Assembly (NCBI GenBank): GCA_009192285.1
Contig: CM018604.1
Span: 2,790,001 to 2,854,000, forward strand
Origin: Morchella semilibera
Lineage: Eukaryota; Ascomycota; Pezizomycetes; Pezizales; Morchellaceae
DNA length: 64,000 nt
Direction of reading: 5' to 3'
The position numbers and the translations under genes were made by a program. This document shows positions 33,588 through 46,333 of this stretch, piece after piece (position 1 is the first letter of the stretch; each line of letters opens with the position of its first letter). The notes under the pieces were generated by a model. It made no database searches. It was not told where the DNA came from and was given only the letters and a program-made list of their open reading frames with translations.

Positions 33588-35291
33588 CTATCGCCGAGTT
33601 TCAAAAATAACAGATGATTGACTACCAAGGTGGGTATTGTCTTCTGACTTGAAACCTTCACCCTCGTTGAATAATGTTGTTGATAATTTCTCTAATGCAG
33701 CGGACCATTCTTTCATGGCATGCATACGCTCCGCGTCAACGTTACTCTCAATCTGCACTGTTCCATTCTCTTGATTGATCTTTCCCCGGATCTTCCTGTC
33801 TAGTATAAGGAAGCCAAGGATTTCTTGAACCTCCGGAATAGAAATACGGAGCTGGCGGGCAATGAAGTCGAGTGTGAAGCGGGTGAAGGGGGCAATTAGT
33901 TTTAGTAAAGCTTCTGTACGGATATTACGCGTGACCTCATCTATGTGTTCACGGATAAACGGGTCGGAGAGGATATCGGCTTTGTTTTTTTCCAGAATAG
34001 ATTCATATCTATGAATCTCATTCCGCTGGTAGGCCTCCACGAGATCTGTCATTGCCACGATCCGAGGATCGGTCTTGTATCTAGACTACAGGTCAGAATT
34101 CTGTCAAAGTTAGAACCAAGTGATATTTACGGTTTTGTTTCCTGAGATTCAAACGGATTGATCTCAGATTTCATAAGCATGCTCGCCAAGACAAGGTATT
34201 TCAGGACCTGAATTCTCTGCAATGACCCTGCTTCATCGTAGTTGCGGAAAGACTCAAAAAAGTCACTTTGGGCATCCTTCCAATTTTCTAATCAAGGGGT
34301 GAGAACTGAGTACTAGGGATAAAACTTAGGACCAAATTTTTACCTTCATTCATGTGCATTTTCCCTCCACACTCACGAATGATCCCCATGATCCTTGGAT
34401 GGGGAACAGCTGATCTGACACGTAGAGACTTGTTGTACAAAACCTTTGTTTCAATTAGCTTTACGTGCTCTAAAACCTCTAGATAACACTTTACCTTTAA
34501 CTTTTTATTATTTCCTGTTTCAGAGTACATCTGAATCTCGATAGCGTAAACCTCCAACAAGTATGTTCCCTTTGAAGGATCATCTGTTCCGTCTGGCTTC
34601 TGACAAGCTTGATGCAACAGCCTAACGTTTCTGATCAGTCGGCCATACTCCTTCCGGTCCAGCCATAGCTTCGCTAGCTTGATGTTTGTCTTTAGCCATA
34701 ATCGCTCGTTGTTCGTTCCCTGAAACGCCTCGAGGGTCATATCGTAAAACTTCTCCATGTACGGCATATCTTCAGGGTCGTTTGACGACGAGATAAAGTC
34801 TAGCATATTATTGAGAGATTTCTCCGAATAGTTTCGCGTTACAGCGGAACGTATGTACGTCAAGAGCTCGGCGTAATGTTCTACAGCCTATATCCGCAAA
34901 AGTTCGTGGGTGAGCTTCTCTGACCGATTTCTACAAAAGGGTTTCACTACCTTCTCATGTTGCTTCAGTCTAAATTCCAGTTTTATAGCCTGCTTTAAGC
35001 CCTTAAATCCCCTAAATCACAATGAAGCTATTAGCCCTGGCTAGGTCCTTAAGCTCACCTGCCATCCTCAGGGCATTTGTACCATTCTCCTTTCTCAGCC
35101 TCCAATGCTGCGACTCCTAGAAATTCATCGATAGCTGCCTGTGGGTCGGTTTGTTTCATCCCCTTGGCGTTGTAGTAGCTGTTTTCGACATCGACGTTCC
35201 CAGAGTCATCATCTTCCTCGCCGGATGTGTAGTCGAATACCCCGGTATCTTCCTCGCCGTCAGATTCGAGCATAAAATCGTCGTCAGACAT
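33588..35291 (-). CDS. csn2: COP9 signalosome subunit 2
   Basis: Subunit 2 of the COP9 signalosome, the nuclear/cytoplasmic complex that removes Nedd8 from cullin-RING ligases; in filamentous fungi it links light, development and secondary metabolism. Six exons on the minus strand: 35291-35083, 35011-34951, 34887-34495, 34443-34344, 34287-34131 and 34080-33588, 470 residues; introns are 50-71 bp and all junctions keep frame. Diagnostic stretches are the acidic N-terminus with [65 protein letters not shown] and [17 protein letters not shown]. The C-terminal PCI domain spans roughly residues 280-420. Length fits the family (443 in human). Nothing is missing. The next gene, Nup188, is in the same direction 0.5 kb upstream. 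Confidence 0.96.
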
Positions 35292-35821
35292 ATTTGGCGG
35301 TGATTCTTAGAGCTATGTGTTTGAGGTCGGGGTTTAGTAGTTTTTTGATGGTGGGGGAGGGGAATATGGCGGGGAAGCTCGTTTGGAGACTGTTACGAGC
35401 GACGCGGCTGTGATAAGTGAATTGGTCTGTGCGTGTGTGCCAAGACAGGGTAACTAAGCCGAAATGGTATTGTAGATTAATAGCTCTTGGGCGGCAGCTG
35501 AGATGTTTCTGAGCACAGTTTATGATGATATATATACGTAGCTGTCCTGAACTAAATGGCATCTTATATAAGTTATTCTGGTAAGTCCGACCAACTATCT
35601 AGTCTCATAGCAGCCGGTGTTCTAATCCCATGTCGTCGAGTGAGTTTTCATGATCCTTTACAGCTCATTGCACATCTCTCGATTTCATCATTATGTGTCT
35701 TTATCCGCTCCTGATATTTTGCTCTAATGTACAACAACCACAAAACGATACACATATACCCAGAAATCAAGAAAAACAACTTTAATAGTAAAATTAACCT
35801 AACCCCATAATCACGTCAAAC
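35292..35821. other. Intergene between csn2 and nup188
   Basis: About 530 bp with the csn2 promoter and the nup188 3' end. Contains TATATATA at 35531. No gene seen. Confidence 0.6.
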
Positions 35822-38800
35822 CTATTCCTCCACTTCATCCTCCGATAAAAGAAGCCCCTGTAACACCGTCATGTCATTCAAGACCTTCTCAGTCAGTTCA
35901 TTATCCTCTGAGTCCCCTCTCTTCATCATCTCCTCTTCCTCTAGATTTGTGGGCACGATGAGCGTCTTGAGGAAGGTCTTGTGGGTAAGAAGATAGTCCA
36001 CTTGCTCATAAAGCGCTGCTTTGTCGAACTTGAGCCCTTGCCCGCTTCCTTTCGAGTCAACCTTGACACCCATCCTTGCCAATATTGTCATGAGCATCAC
36101 AATCGTTGTAGCTTCGTTGACGGCCGATAATGTTACCATGGTGTGACTTTGCCATGCGCTGACGGCATTTTCCAGTTGTGGCCCAAAGTACTGCAAGAAC
36201 GCTACAACCTCTCTAGCCATTCTCGGTCCGATATGAGTAAGGAGGTTAAGAGCGATTGGGAGTAACCCCCTATTCCAAATTGCGTATAATCGTGGATCAG
36301 ATGTTGGTGAGACACCTTGACGGATTTTATTTGACAGAGAGCTATTAACCAAAAGTTCAAGGATTCCCTCAACAGCAAGCTGTTCGGCAATAATCTGCAC
36401 CGAAGATAACTCAAGGAGGAACAGAGCACTTAGTTCTCCATAAACAGGATCACCATCAGTTGCTAACTGCTCTGACCATGAGAAGAGGGTGGTAGCAGCT
36501 CTGATGGTGCCATTTTCTTGAGTGTGAATGCTTAGTCCGCTGTGGATCACCTCCATTCCCTTCAACTTCAAAGCTGCTTGCAATATCGCCGTAACAAGCG
36601 CCATGTCTTCAGGGTTTGCAGTCTCAGGATAGGCATGGGCAGCTGTTGCAAGATCTTTGAAGCCATTGGTGACTACCAAGTTCAGGATGTCAAGAATAAG
36701 GTATGCCATCCCTGTTGACATCTTTTCCTTGGCGGCATTTGAGTGGAGGGCAACATAAAGGATCCGCAGTAATGACCGGTAGTAACCGGCATCCGCAGTC
36801 GCAAGAGCTTTCCTAAAATCTGAAGATGAAGATTGGATGGCTCTCCAAGAAAGCTCTAGGATACGATCGAATTGGCTTGCAGCATTGGCTCCGGAGATGG
36901 ATTGCTGAAGCCTGCGCATGATGACAAACGCAAATTCTGCCCGCTCGCAGACAATTATGCGGAAGATTGGTGTTGGAAGACCGTTCTCGATATTCGCCAC
37001 TAAACAGCTCTCTACAAGATCTATCAAGGGTTGTTCCAACTCTTTTGAGGTGGAAACAAAGTCACACAATTCCATAGCCAATAATTTCCATGCTCTCAAC
37101 AGAACCTAGTAGCTATTAGTAAACAACCAACCGTTTAGGTCTTGACGAATTGAACTCACCACCTGGGAATCGACCAAAGATAGGTTCAAATTTGCTTGCT
37201 CCACCTCACTAGCGTACCCATCCGCTCTCCCGGCCCAGCTCGGGTCAAAACCTAAAACCTTGGCCGCCAATTCCATATCATAAAAGTATCCAGCTCCATA
37301 CTCTCTTCTCCTCAGCCTTGTCTTCTTCAACTTCATCAAGGTTAGGCTAGGCCATTTCTCTTCAAAGTTCTTCTGTAAGTGCCCATGCAGCGATGCTCTA
37401 TAACCGCTAATTTTAAACGCCTTCTCAAAGAAAAACTTCAGTTTTTGTATCAGGTCTTTGATAAAACCCGGTTCCCGAACTGACGGTTGTCTGCTGTGAA
37501 GATGCATAGCGATAAGTTGTGCTATGCAGGCAGCAACAGCGACTTTGTTGGCTTTTTCTGTGATGATCTCTCTCGTATCCGCCGGGAGAAATTCAATATT
37601 TAGAGATTCAACATGGCTTGTGATGGCTTTGATGAACTTGGGATGTTTTCCCAAGTCCTCCATTGCCAGACTCCAGAAATTCTGCGAGAGAGCAACGGCT
37701 TCAAGCATGGCCAATGACCTTCCAGCGCTTAGTTTGTCAATATCTGACAACGAGTCCAGCGCAACCGATAACAGCGAGTTCTTCGGAGATTTGTCTCGGG
37801 TACTGAGATTACCCTTCCAGAGAGTCTCGCCACGTAGCAGCAGTATAGACAGTCCTTGCTGTTTATTACTGACAACAGCAGAGACGAAGCCCCATATTCG
37901 TGACTCAAGAGGTTCGTCATCGAATGGTTTATCAAGGCCTCTCAACACTGTGGCAAAATGGCTTGCACACTCTGCTCCGAGATGACCCAACAAAGATGGG
38001 GGCTCGGTAGTCCCTGTACCAGACGCAATAACAAGACTCTCGAAGAGTTCGAGAACAGGCTGTCTGTACCGATCATGTGTGGCATAAAGTTTTGCTAAGT
38101 TTGCGGTAACACCATAAATCTGCTTCTCTAGGTGCGAAGGGGGTATGTTTAGGTACCCTCTGACCCTGGTACAAACTTCCGCAAATCTTATTACTGCGAT
38201 GTTATGCTCAATCCATCCGTTCAAAGACCTCAAATGTAAGCTGGTCTCAGGGGTCGCAAGTCCGTCGAGAATAGCACCAACAATTGGCTCCATAGGGAGC
38301 TCGTTCTCGCTCTCTGAAAGAAAGACCTTGACAAGATGTTCGGCGCTAGGTCCCAAGACACTTGTGACTTTGGCATTGGTGTCCGTCGAGTCATCAACGC
38401 CGTAGACCTGGAGAAGGATTGCTGAGAATATACTGGAAATACGGCGACCTATTCCTGGTTAGAATTATATGATATATGATGTCGTGCGAAGACCTACCAA
38501 TATCTAATCTCTGTTCCCGATTAACATATTTCCATCCCCTATAGCTCTCGAAAACATCTACAGTAACCCTGGTCCAACTAGTCAAGATCTCTCTCTGGAC
38601 TGACATGCTAACCCCGGATCTTGTAGTATTGTTCGAGGCCATCGACGCAAGTTGGAGAGAGCGGCTTCCACCCATGTTCACAACACTGCTCTCAATTGCC
38701 TCCTCAACAAGGTGCTCAAACAGATTCAAGCAATTAATAGTGAATTCATAATCACCACGCACGACCTCAACTGCCGACAAAATGCTCACGAAGGCACCCC

Positions 38801-41500
38801 CGCGGCCATGTCGTTCGAGGATGGTACTCCGTGCAATAAACGGCCACACCCGCCCGGGGAGAATCCTGATAAGTGCATCCACAAACTGCAGGGCGGCTAC
38901 AATAAACTCCGTTGTTTTGCCAGTATTGCCTGATTGAGCAGCTTCCTGTAACCCAGCCTCGAGGAGATCAAATATAATTGAGACTACGTCGCGACTCCTT
39001 CCAACATTATCACTAGCCTCCTCGAGAATGCGTGCAACATCGAAGCTATCAGCAGCTCTATCAGGTCTCGAAGTCCCAGCCGCAATGAGCATCGTCAACA
39101 AGCTAATTATCTCGGTTGCGGTCTCGCCCGTCCCTAGCTCTCCCGCCATGAGCCTTCCTGTCCCGGAGTCGGAGCCTTCACCGATAAGTGCATATTCTAG
39201 CACCCTACCAAGCAGTGGGAATGCATTGTATTCATGTTTCCACGCGACGACTGGCCTGCCACCCCCCGTGGATGTAATCTCTCCAATCGTTCCTGCGGGT
39301 ATTACAAAGCCTCCACGAGGCGCATATTCGTCTTCGAATACACCTCCGTCACGGGGAGCAAATACTAGCAAATCATTTGTAAGCTGTATTTTCGCAATAT
39401 CGCTATCCTCATTATCAACGTCATAGTCCTCAAAGCCTGGGGGCAAGACTTGGGTATAGGTATCCATTTTGACCAAATCCTCTGTTACCCCGCCGCTCTC
39501 AAAGGCTAACGCACGAATAAGCCTAAGGAAGAGTATAGGTTCATACGGGAACCTATTCTTTGCACGCCTCAGAAACCTCATTGCTTCACTATGCCTCATA
39601 AAGCGGCCAGCCGCAGAACCAGTCCATCCTGTTGAGTCATCACCGCCCTTCTCGGCCTCGTCGTCAAGGAAATTGATGTAGGAGTTAAGGTCCGGGTACT
39701 GCAGCTCATGCACCAATAGAACTGTCATGAGCACTTCGCCGGAGAGATTGAGATCTGACAGCGCCTTCCGAACAAGCGATGCAAGCACATTCTTCATCCG
39801 ACCTCCATCTTCCTCACTCCCAATCCAGAACTTCGCGCCCAAGAAGGCTTCGCCAACCGTGCCGGAAGGCTCGATCATTAGTACTATCGCTTCTAGAGCA
39901 GCCCTCACAGTCGCGCTGGCAAGCTTCTTGATTTCTTTCTCCGTGCTACCCTCAAATAACCCTGAGAGAACATTTTCGTACAGCTCAACTGTAGGGTGCC
40001 GTTCGCCTCTCCCGGCAGATGCATTGCTAAATGGATCCGAATCCTCTTCCTGTGAAGCAGCGTTGACGAAGGAAATTATGTCGATAACAATGAGAGACCA
40101 AGTAAAAGCGGGAATTGCAGCACCGGGGACTCCGAGAGTCTCTGTGAGGCACTCAGTAACCGCTTTAATCGCTTTAGGACTTTCAATATAGAAGCTACTA
40201 TCGTCTGCAGGGGGCGGTACATGGCGCGCAGGGCCATGTGCTGGTGGGGTGACTGAAGATTCGGCGGAGAAGGTGCGGATGTATTCCTGCTGAAGATGTC
40301 TTTCGGTCCTGGGGTGTTGAAGGATAGTAGTTGAGATTATGGATGTGAGGGGGGTCGTGAATTTATAAAGATTGATTATTTCGAATGCGTCTGGGAAAGG
40401 AAGAAATGGTCTGGTTGTAAGGAAGGCGGTTTTTCTCATAAGATTGAACCACTTGATTACTAGTGATACACTGGAATCCTCCAGTGATTTATACAGGAGA
40501 GTGAAGAGGAGCTGGAGAAGATGCAGAATCTCCCATAGTGTCTTGATAACATCATTCAAATTAGCGCTTCCACTCTAAGCCTGCTAGAAATATGTTCTTA
40601 CCTGTTGCTCCCATTTATACGCAATTGGATAAGCGCTCCCCTCTAGCCTACTCCTCACCCAACCCGGTAGCCCTTCCCCGCCTTTTCGTCCCTCGTCCCA
40701 TCTTTCTGCAATCCCATCAATGCACTTTGCCGCTAATCCGCCCTTCTCTACAATTCCCTCAACCTCAAACCGCTTCCCCACCTCTCTCCAGACGTTATCC
40801 TTCCGATCTGCCTTTATGGCAGCTCTAACCAAGAACGTGGCCGTTTTGATGATATACCGCCGCTCGGCCATATATACGCCGATCCTACTTAAAAACTCCT
40901 CCTCCTTACTGACCGCCGGCCTCTCCTCCTTCTTTGGCAGCGCATCCTCACCACTATTCACATCGGCCTCCAGCAGGGCTGCCGCCGGGCGCGACTGGTA
41001 CTCCAGCACCACAATACGCAGCGCCGAGACCTCGTCAATGTCCAAGCTCCTTGAGAGCTCCAGCGCCGCCTCTTTAAGCTCCGCGATGCCGGGCATAGGC
41101 AGGTCGGCGGCCGTGAAGTTTATGGCGGCGGTGCGGCGCTCAAAATCGGCCTTTGAGGCGGCCGAGGGGCGCGGGAAGGGTGAGTAGCATTGCGCGAGGG
41201 TGTCGATGGAGGTTGGGGAGGTGAGGAAGGAGGTGAGGGATGTTATTGTTGCCTGGGAGGGGCGGGTGGGGGATGTGAGACGGGCAAATGTTGATTTCCA
41301 TGATCTATTTTTTGTTTATTTTACCAACCCATTCCCATTTGGGGGAGGAGGGGGGGAGGGGATATAGGTTAGCTTCTCGATCCTTTTCTTTATTTCTTTC
41401 CTTTAAAGCGCAAGATGGGGGGGGGGGTTAATTACGGGAGTCGTGTTTTGTTCTTCAGCGCATCGTTCAGGAAATCAAGGTCCGTGGATATGGGTGCCAT
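35822..41500 (-). CDS. nup188: Nucleoporin Nup188
   Basis: Large alpha-helical scaffold nucleoporin of the inner ring of the nuclear pore, partner of Nic96/Nup93. Five exons: 41500-41436, 41304-40602, 40541-38498, 38448-37160 and 37105-35822; 1794 residues, close to other fungal Nup188 proteins. The first exon codes only about 21 residues (MAPISTDLDFLNDAL). Family-like segments are ELSRSLDIDEVSALRIVVLE, YMAERRYIIKTATFLVRA, TVDVFESYRGWKYVNREQR, NAKVTSVLGPSAEHLVKVFL and SQVVLLRAWKLLAMELCDF, ending VLQGLLLSEDEVEE. Nup192/205 is the nearest alternative, but the N-terminal IDEVSALRIVVLE region and the C-terminus favour Nup188. Introns are 131, 60, 49 and 54 bp. The first intron carries a poly-C tract on the coding strand (G11 on the plus strand at 41417). 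Confidence 0.88.
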
Positions 41501-42528
41501 GGCGGGGCGGCGACCTTTTAATGATGTGAATTGGGGGGGGGGGGGAGGGGTGGGGTGGGGTGGATGTGATGTGATGTGAGGAAGGTTAGGACCAGTTTCT
41601 CGGGGTTGGTTTGAAGGGAAGACGCGTTGCGTTTGTCGTTGCGTTCGTTCGTTGTTCTGTGGGTTGGGCCGCTCTAACGAATGTTGGGGACTTGTTGTAC
41701 CGTGCGCGTGTGGAGTTTGTTGCACTGGGGTTGCCAGCGTGGTGGGAGCAAGGATTACCCTGCCTTGGGGGGGGGGGGGGCTTGGTAGTCACGATATATC
41801 ACTCGGCGTTTTGGAGGGCATCTCTGTTGGTTTTTTTTTTGTTTACATCATTAATTGTATGATTGGAATGGGTTAGATGTTCTGTAATGATTGTGGAAAA
41901 GCCCATGTCCGCCTTCCTATGTTTCTGCTGCTTCTTGCTAAGATAACCGCTATAAAAGGGCAACTAAGCTCTCTCCTGTATTGCTATAAGACATGACAAG
42001 AATCTATCCTGTAGGTGGGCAAACAAAAACAAAAGCATTGTAATGACCTATGCTGGTGATGATGACCTTAACGCCCATCCAACCCTCCCGTAGCATAGAG
42101 GAATCGGTTCTATATATTCCATGGTGCAACTGACCGACTATTACGTTCTGTCTCGCTCACCAAACCTTGCGAACAAAATATAAAAAAAAGCAAAGCGAGT
42201 GATACATGCACCATGACCACAGTTACACACATGTAACCATAGTCAATTTCTGGATACGTGGGTATATAATGCACGCCACGTCTAAGTCCATGTAGCTACA
42301 TGGCGATAGCTCTAATGGTCAAGTACTAAAGCAAAGCATCTCTCTGGATATATCCATCCTTCCATCATATAAGTACGTACCGAACCCGGGCCTACCTATA
42401 TCAATCAATGCATTCACTCCTCACTCCCCACCCTCAGGAAATAAAAAAAAAAAGCCATAAAAAAAAAGCCCTCATACATCATTACAAACACTTAAAAAAA
42501 GGGGGGGAAAAAGGCTACCTAAACTAAA
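41501..42528. other. Intergene nup188 - brn1
   Basis: About 1 kb. Contains G13 (41533) and G14 (41767) tracts on the plus strand and A-rich runs near 42446. It holds the nup188 promoter and the brn1 3' region. Frames seen here are low-complexity and unsupported. Confidence 0.6.
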
Positions 42529-45303
42529 CTAATACCCATCCGGCCCCTCAGCGCTCTCATCTTTTACTACACTCAACTCCGTCAGCGCCTCACTCCCCGT
42601 AATCAGCAACCCCTTCTCGTTCGCCAGATGCAGCAGGCAAATGAAGCAATACGAGGTCGATATATCCGCCATCGTCTTCTGCGGATACACGCTCTGCAGG
42701 TCGTTCATCACCTTCGTAAACATCCTCGGCTGCTCCGGCGGCGGCAGTGGTGCCGCCTGTGCCTGTGCCTGCGCCTGTGTATCATCACCAGCAGTACCAG
42801 CAGGACTCTCGAACGCCAGCCTCGTCCACAGATTCTCCTTCAACTTCCTAACATCGACCTTCTTCGCCACGCGCGCATACTGCACATACTCCGGCCTAAC
42901 CCTCCTCGCGCCCGTGACCAGCTGGCTCCCAAACTCCAAATTCCCGCCAAACGTCCCGGGCGGGAACTGCGACCCCATCGTCTGTGGCGCAAGCGCCGCG
43001 TTCGCCGCGCCGTCAGGCCCAGGACTAAACGCCTCCCTCGCATCCGCAAACTCGTCCTCGTCCTCGTCGTCTTCCGGGATCCCGCCGAGTCCCATCCCCA
43101 TCGTGTCGTCCTGGAAAAAGTTCGCGTCGTAGTTGCCGGCCACCTTCGGGTCGGGCGTCGACGAGGCCTGGATCTCCATCGCCATATTCTCCTTCGCCCA
43201 GAACTCCTCGTCCATGTCCTCGCCCGCGTGGTCTGCGTCTGCATCCGCGGGGAGGTCCTGAGATGTGGTATTAGCGCGGCCGTTCCCGCCGAGGGTAAGG
43301 CGGCGGCGCCTGGTTTCTTGGATGGTAGACTTGGGTTTGAGGAAGAGCTTAAGAAGCTGGCGGGAGTTGAAGAGTTTGTCGTCAGGGAGAAGGTAACGGG
43401 ATTTGGGCTGTTGATCCTTTTTGGACATCACTGTGGAGGTGGTGCGGATTTTGGGAGGGGCGAAGACTTCCGCAGGGATGTCGCCAGCAGGGTCCATAAA
43501 GTCGATTTCAAAAGTTTCCTTCTCTTTACGGACGCGGACGGGAGCGGAGGTGGATTTGCTACTGTCTTCATGGGTGATCACTCGTTAGTATTTGCTAGCG
43601 CTTGTGTGCCAAGATAAGGGTGGGGGGGGGGGGGGGAATACCTTTGATCTTCCTGATACGCCAGTGCTCAGGGCCTGCCCAGTTCTTTTTCAGCGCTTCG
43701 TCAAAGTAACTCAGGATACCCTCTGCGGAGTCCCCAAAACCGACCCTGTAGTCGCCCTCAACCTCACCAAACCTCTCTTCCTCGCCGTCGGCCCCTCCAA
43801 GACCCATCATGCCCGGCCTTTTAGCAGGACTCATGAAGCGCTCTGCAGCGTCCGCAATCGTCTCATTCGCCCAGACCTCACCGCCCTCTCCAAAGCCGAG
43901 TCCGTCGCCCACAACACCAACGCCATACCCGTCGTCAAAGCCGAACGCCATATCTCCGCCGTCATCCGATGCACCATCGCCGCCGTCTTGCAGCTCCTCA
44001 TCCGCGCGCTCCTCGAGCGCTTTCAGGAACGGGATGTCCAACGCGCCCGCGGAGTCACCAAACTCAAAGCCCTTGAGTGAGGGGCAGATGTCCTGATTGT
44101 CGAGGCGGCTCAGGTCTGGGAAGAATTGGGCGGCGAGCCGGGAGATGTCGATTGGAACATCTTCATCTTCTGGCTCTTCAACCTTTTCTTCGGTGGCCGT
44201 GGGCTTAGGGGTTGCGCCTTCGTCTTCGTCTTCTTCCTTGATTTCTCCATCCTCCTCCTCGGCTTTCTTGTCGTCTGATGAGTCGAAGACGATCTTTCCA
44301 TTGTTATCAATGCTAAGGTGGTTCAGGAGTAGCCCTTTGGCGCCGCCTTCGTCAAAGTCGGCGGAAGCCTTTTTGAACAACGGGTCGACGGAGAACTCAA
44401 GCTCCAGCTTCTTGATCTGCAGAGTGTGAAAATCTTTCGCCAGTGTTGCTTCAGAGGAGCGCTGTGCCTGTAGTAGATAGATACCTAGTTAGAATTGACA
44501 CCGAGGGGCTGGGGAAATGATAACCAAGACAGGAAATGATCGGAATTGCGGGATATGATAGTAACATACCCTCCGTCGCGGCTTCTTGACCCCCTCTCCG
44601 TCATCCTCTGCCTCAGCATCAGTTCCCTCCTCTTCGTCGTCGCCTCTCCCCTTCTTCCGTGATGTGCTGTCAGCAAGACCACTGAGCAGCTTGCCGGTCT
44701 CTGTTGCGACGGAGTCGACACGGTTCGTGTAGATCTTGACGCACCCGTCGAGGGTGCAGGAGGCCTTTTGGAAATTGATACCCTCGCCCTCCTTTAGCAG
44801 CGACATGTCGTAGAAGTAGTCGATCAACGCAAAGTTCCATGAGTTTGTCGCATTAATTTTCTACTCTCCCCGCCGCCGCACATGGCACCCACTAATTAGC
44901 CCACCACCCTCCGCAACACGCACACACACATGCGCCCACACAGGCATATACACAAGACAGCAATACGAACATTATCAGTCGCCAACTTCATCCACTCCTC
45001 AAAGTTTGCCAAAATGGGGACCTTCCTCATTGGCGTGACGGCATCGAGCGGTCCCTCCCCCCTCGCCGGCGTATTCAGCGGGCTCTCGCCGCGGTCGCCG
45101 ATGGTGACGCGGCGGCCGGGGGTCACGGCCGCCGCAATCTTGTTCATTTGCATGTCATGAAGGATGGTACGGCGCTTGTGACGCTTGGCCTTTTCGGCGG
45201 TGTCATCGTTGAGCGGGATCTGGGTTGTCTTTGCGGGAGTGGCGGTGAAGCCGGATTGGCGCCGGCGGGAGGAGGAGCCTGTGGAGAGGCGGCTGGGAGG
45301 CAT
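42529..45303 (-). CDS. brn1: Condensin complex subunit 2 (kleisin Brn1/CAP-H/Barren)
   Basis: Kleisin subunit bridging Smc2 and Smc4 in condensin, needed for mitotic chromosome compaction. Four exons: 45303-44971, 44860-44570, 44467-43642 and 43565-42529, 828 residues. The N-terminal kleisin motif runs across the first intron (ILANFEEWMKLATDN, then KINATNSWNFALIDYF), followed by MSLLKEGEGINFQKASCTLD and CVKIYTNRVDSVATETGKLL, all typical of Barren proteins. The centre is acidic and low complexity. The C-terminal winged-helix region has KTMADISTSYCFICLLHLAN and NEKGLLITGSEAL. Introns are 110, 102 and 76 bp; the last one begins GTATT followed by a long run of C. Divergently transcribed from the exchanger gene. 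Confidence 0.95.
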
Positions 45304-46333
45304 TGTAAAGGGGGGAATCTGCTGGGTGGGTGTAATTATAACTATAACTAGTATAGTAGCAGTACCTCAGTGCGGCTGGCTGGAGCTTCTTCTGGAAGAA
45401 ACTGTGTCAGTGGTTCTGAGCTGAGAGAATGATGATTACTGGAAGGAGGTGGGGGAGATGATGTTGAGGGGGGGGGGGCGAATGAGGGGCGTGTGTTGAT
45501 GATTGTGGTGGTGGTGGGGGGGGGGGGGGGGAAGGGGAGACGTGACGGATTTTGATATTCAGCACCTCATGCACATTTCGAGTCTTCTGCTGCGTGTAAA
45601 CAAAAAAGATGCTCACTTTTAGGTTTTACACCGCCACATCAGCTAAACAGTCAATAACTCAAAATGAGGGGGCTGTGCTTGTCCCACCTAACGCCACAGT
45701 CATATCGTATCGTCACCCATGATAGACTGATTATCGTCTTCTTCTTCCATCTCTATCTGGGGCTGTTTCAATCAACCAAAATCAATCAATCAAGATCAAT
45801 CAACCCATCAATCAATCAATCGAATTAAACCTCTTAACTCCCCCCCCCCCCCTTCTCCCGGCTGTCAGGTTTCCTGGGTGATTTCCTGATGGATGGATAG
45901 ATAAAATCCACTGGTCCGGAATAGTGCCACGCTCAGCAGTAACCAGGAATAACTAGCAGCCAGCCAGAAGAGCCAGAAACACAAGAAACAGAGTCAAAAG
46001 ACCCAGGGGATCCAGAGGGGCCAGAAGATCTAAAAGACGTAGGTATGAGACCAGTCTGCGATAGTCTAAATTTCTAGTGGTATTTGGTATTTATTGTATT
46101 ACGAGGCTTAGACATCCCCCCCCCCGTTACCTCAAGCTGGTAGGTGGTGCCGTCCAATAAGACCTTCCTGCCATCCTCCTCATCCTGCTATATTACTACT
46201 CCAAACCGCTACAAGATATTATACTGTATAGTATCTTCCACTCTCTATCCCTCTCTCTCTCTCTCCACAAGTATATTCTACGCACCCTTCCTTAGGAGAT
46301 GCCCTTTGCGCTCTACAATAAACGCCGCCCATA
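45304..46333. promoter_or_regulatory. Divergent promoter region brn1 / exchanger gene
   Basis: The 1.03-kb intergene separates two start codons facing away. It holds G11 (45468) and G16 (45516) tracts, a C13 tract (45840), a C9 tract (46106), a TCAATCAA-type tetranucleotide run (45769-45826) and CT-rich sequence near the exchanger start. No TATA box decides the start clearly. Confidence 0.5.

Noticed and set aside
40575-40601. Apparent 27-nt ultrashort intron in nup188 (GTAAGA...TTAG)
   Set aside because: The same donor with the acceptor at 40542 gives a 60-bp in-frame intron that includes a CTAAT branch-like site about 20 nt before the AG, matching the other introns of this window.
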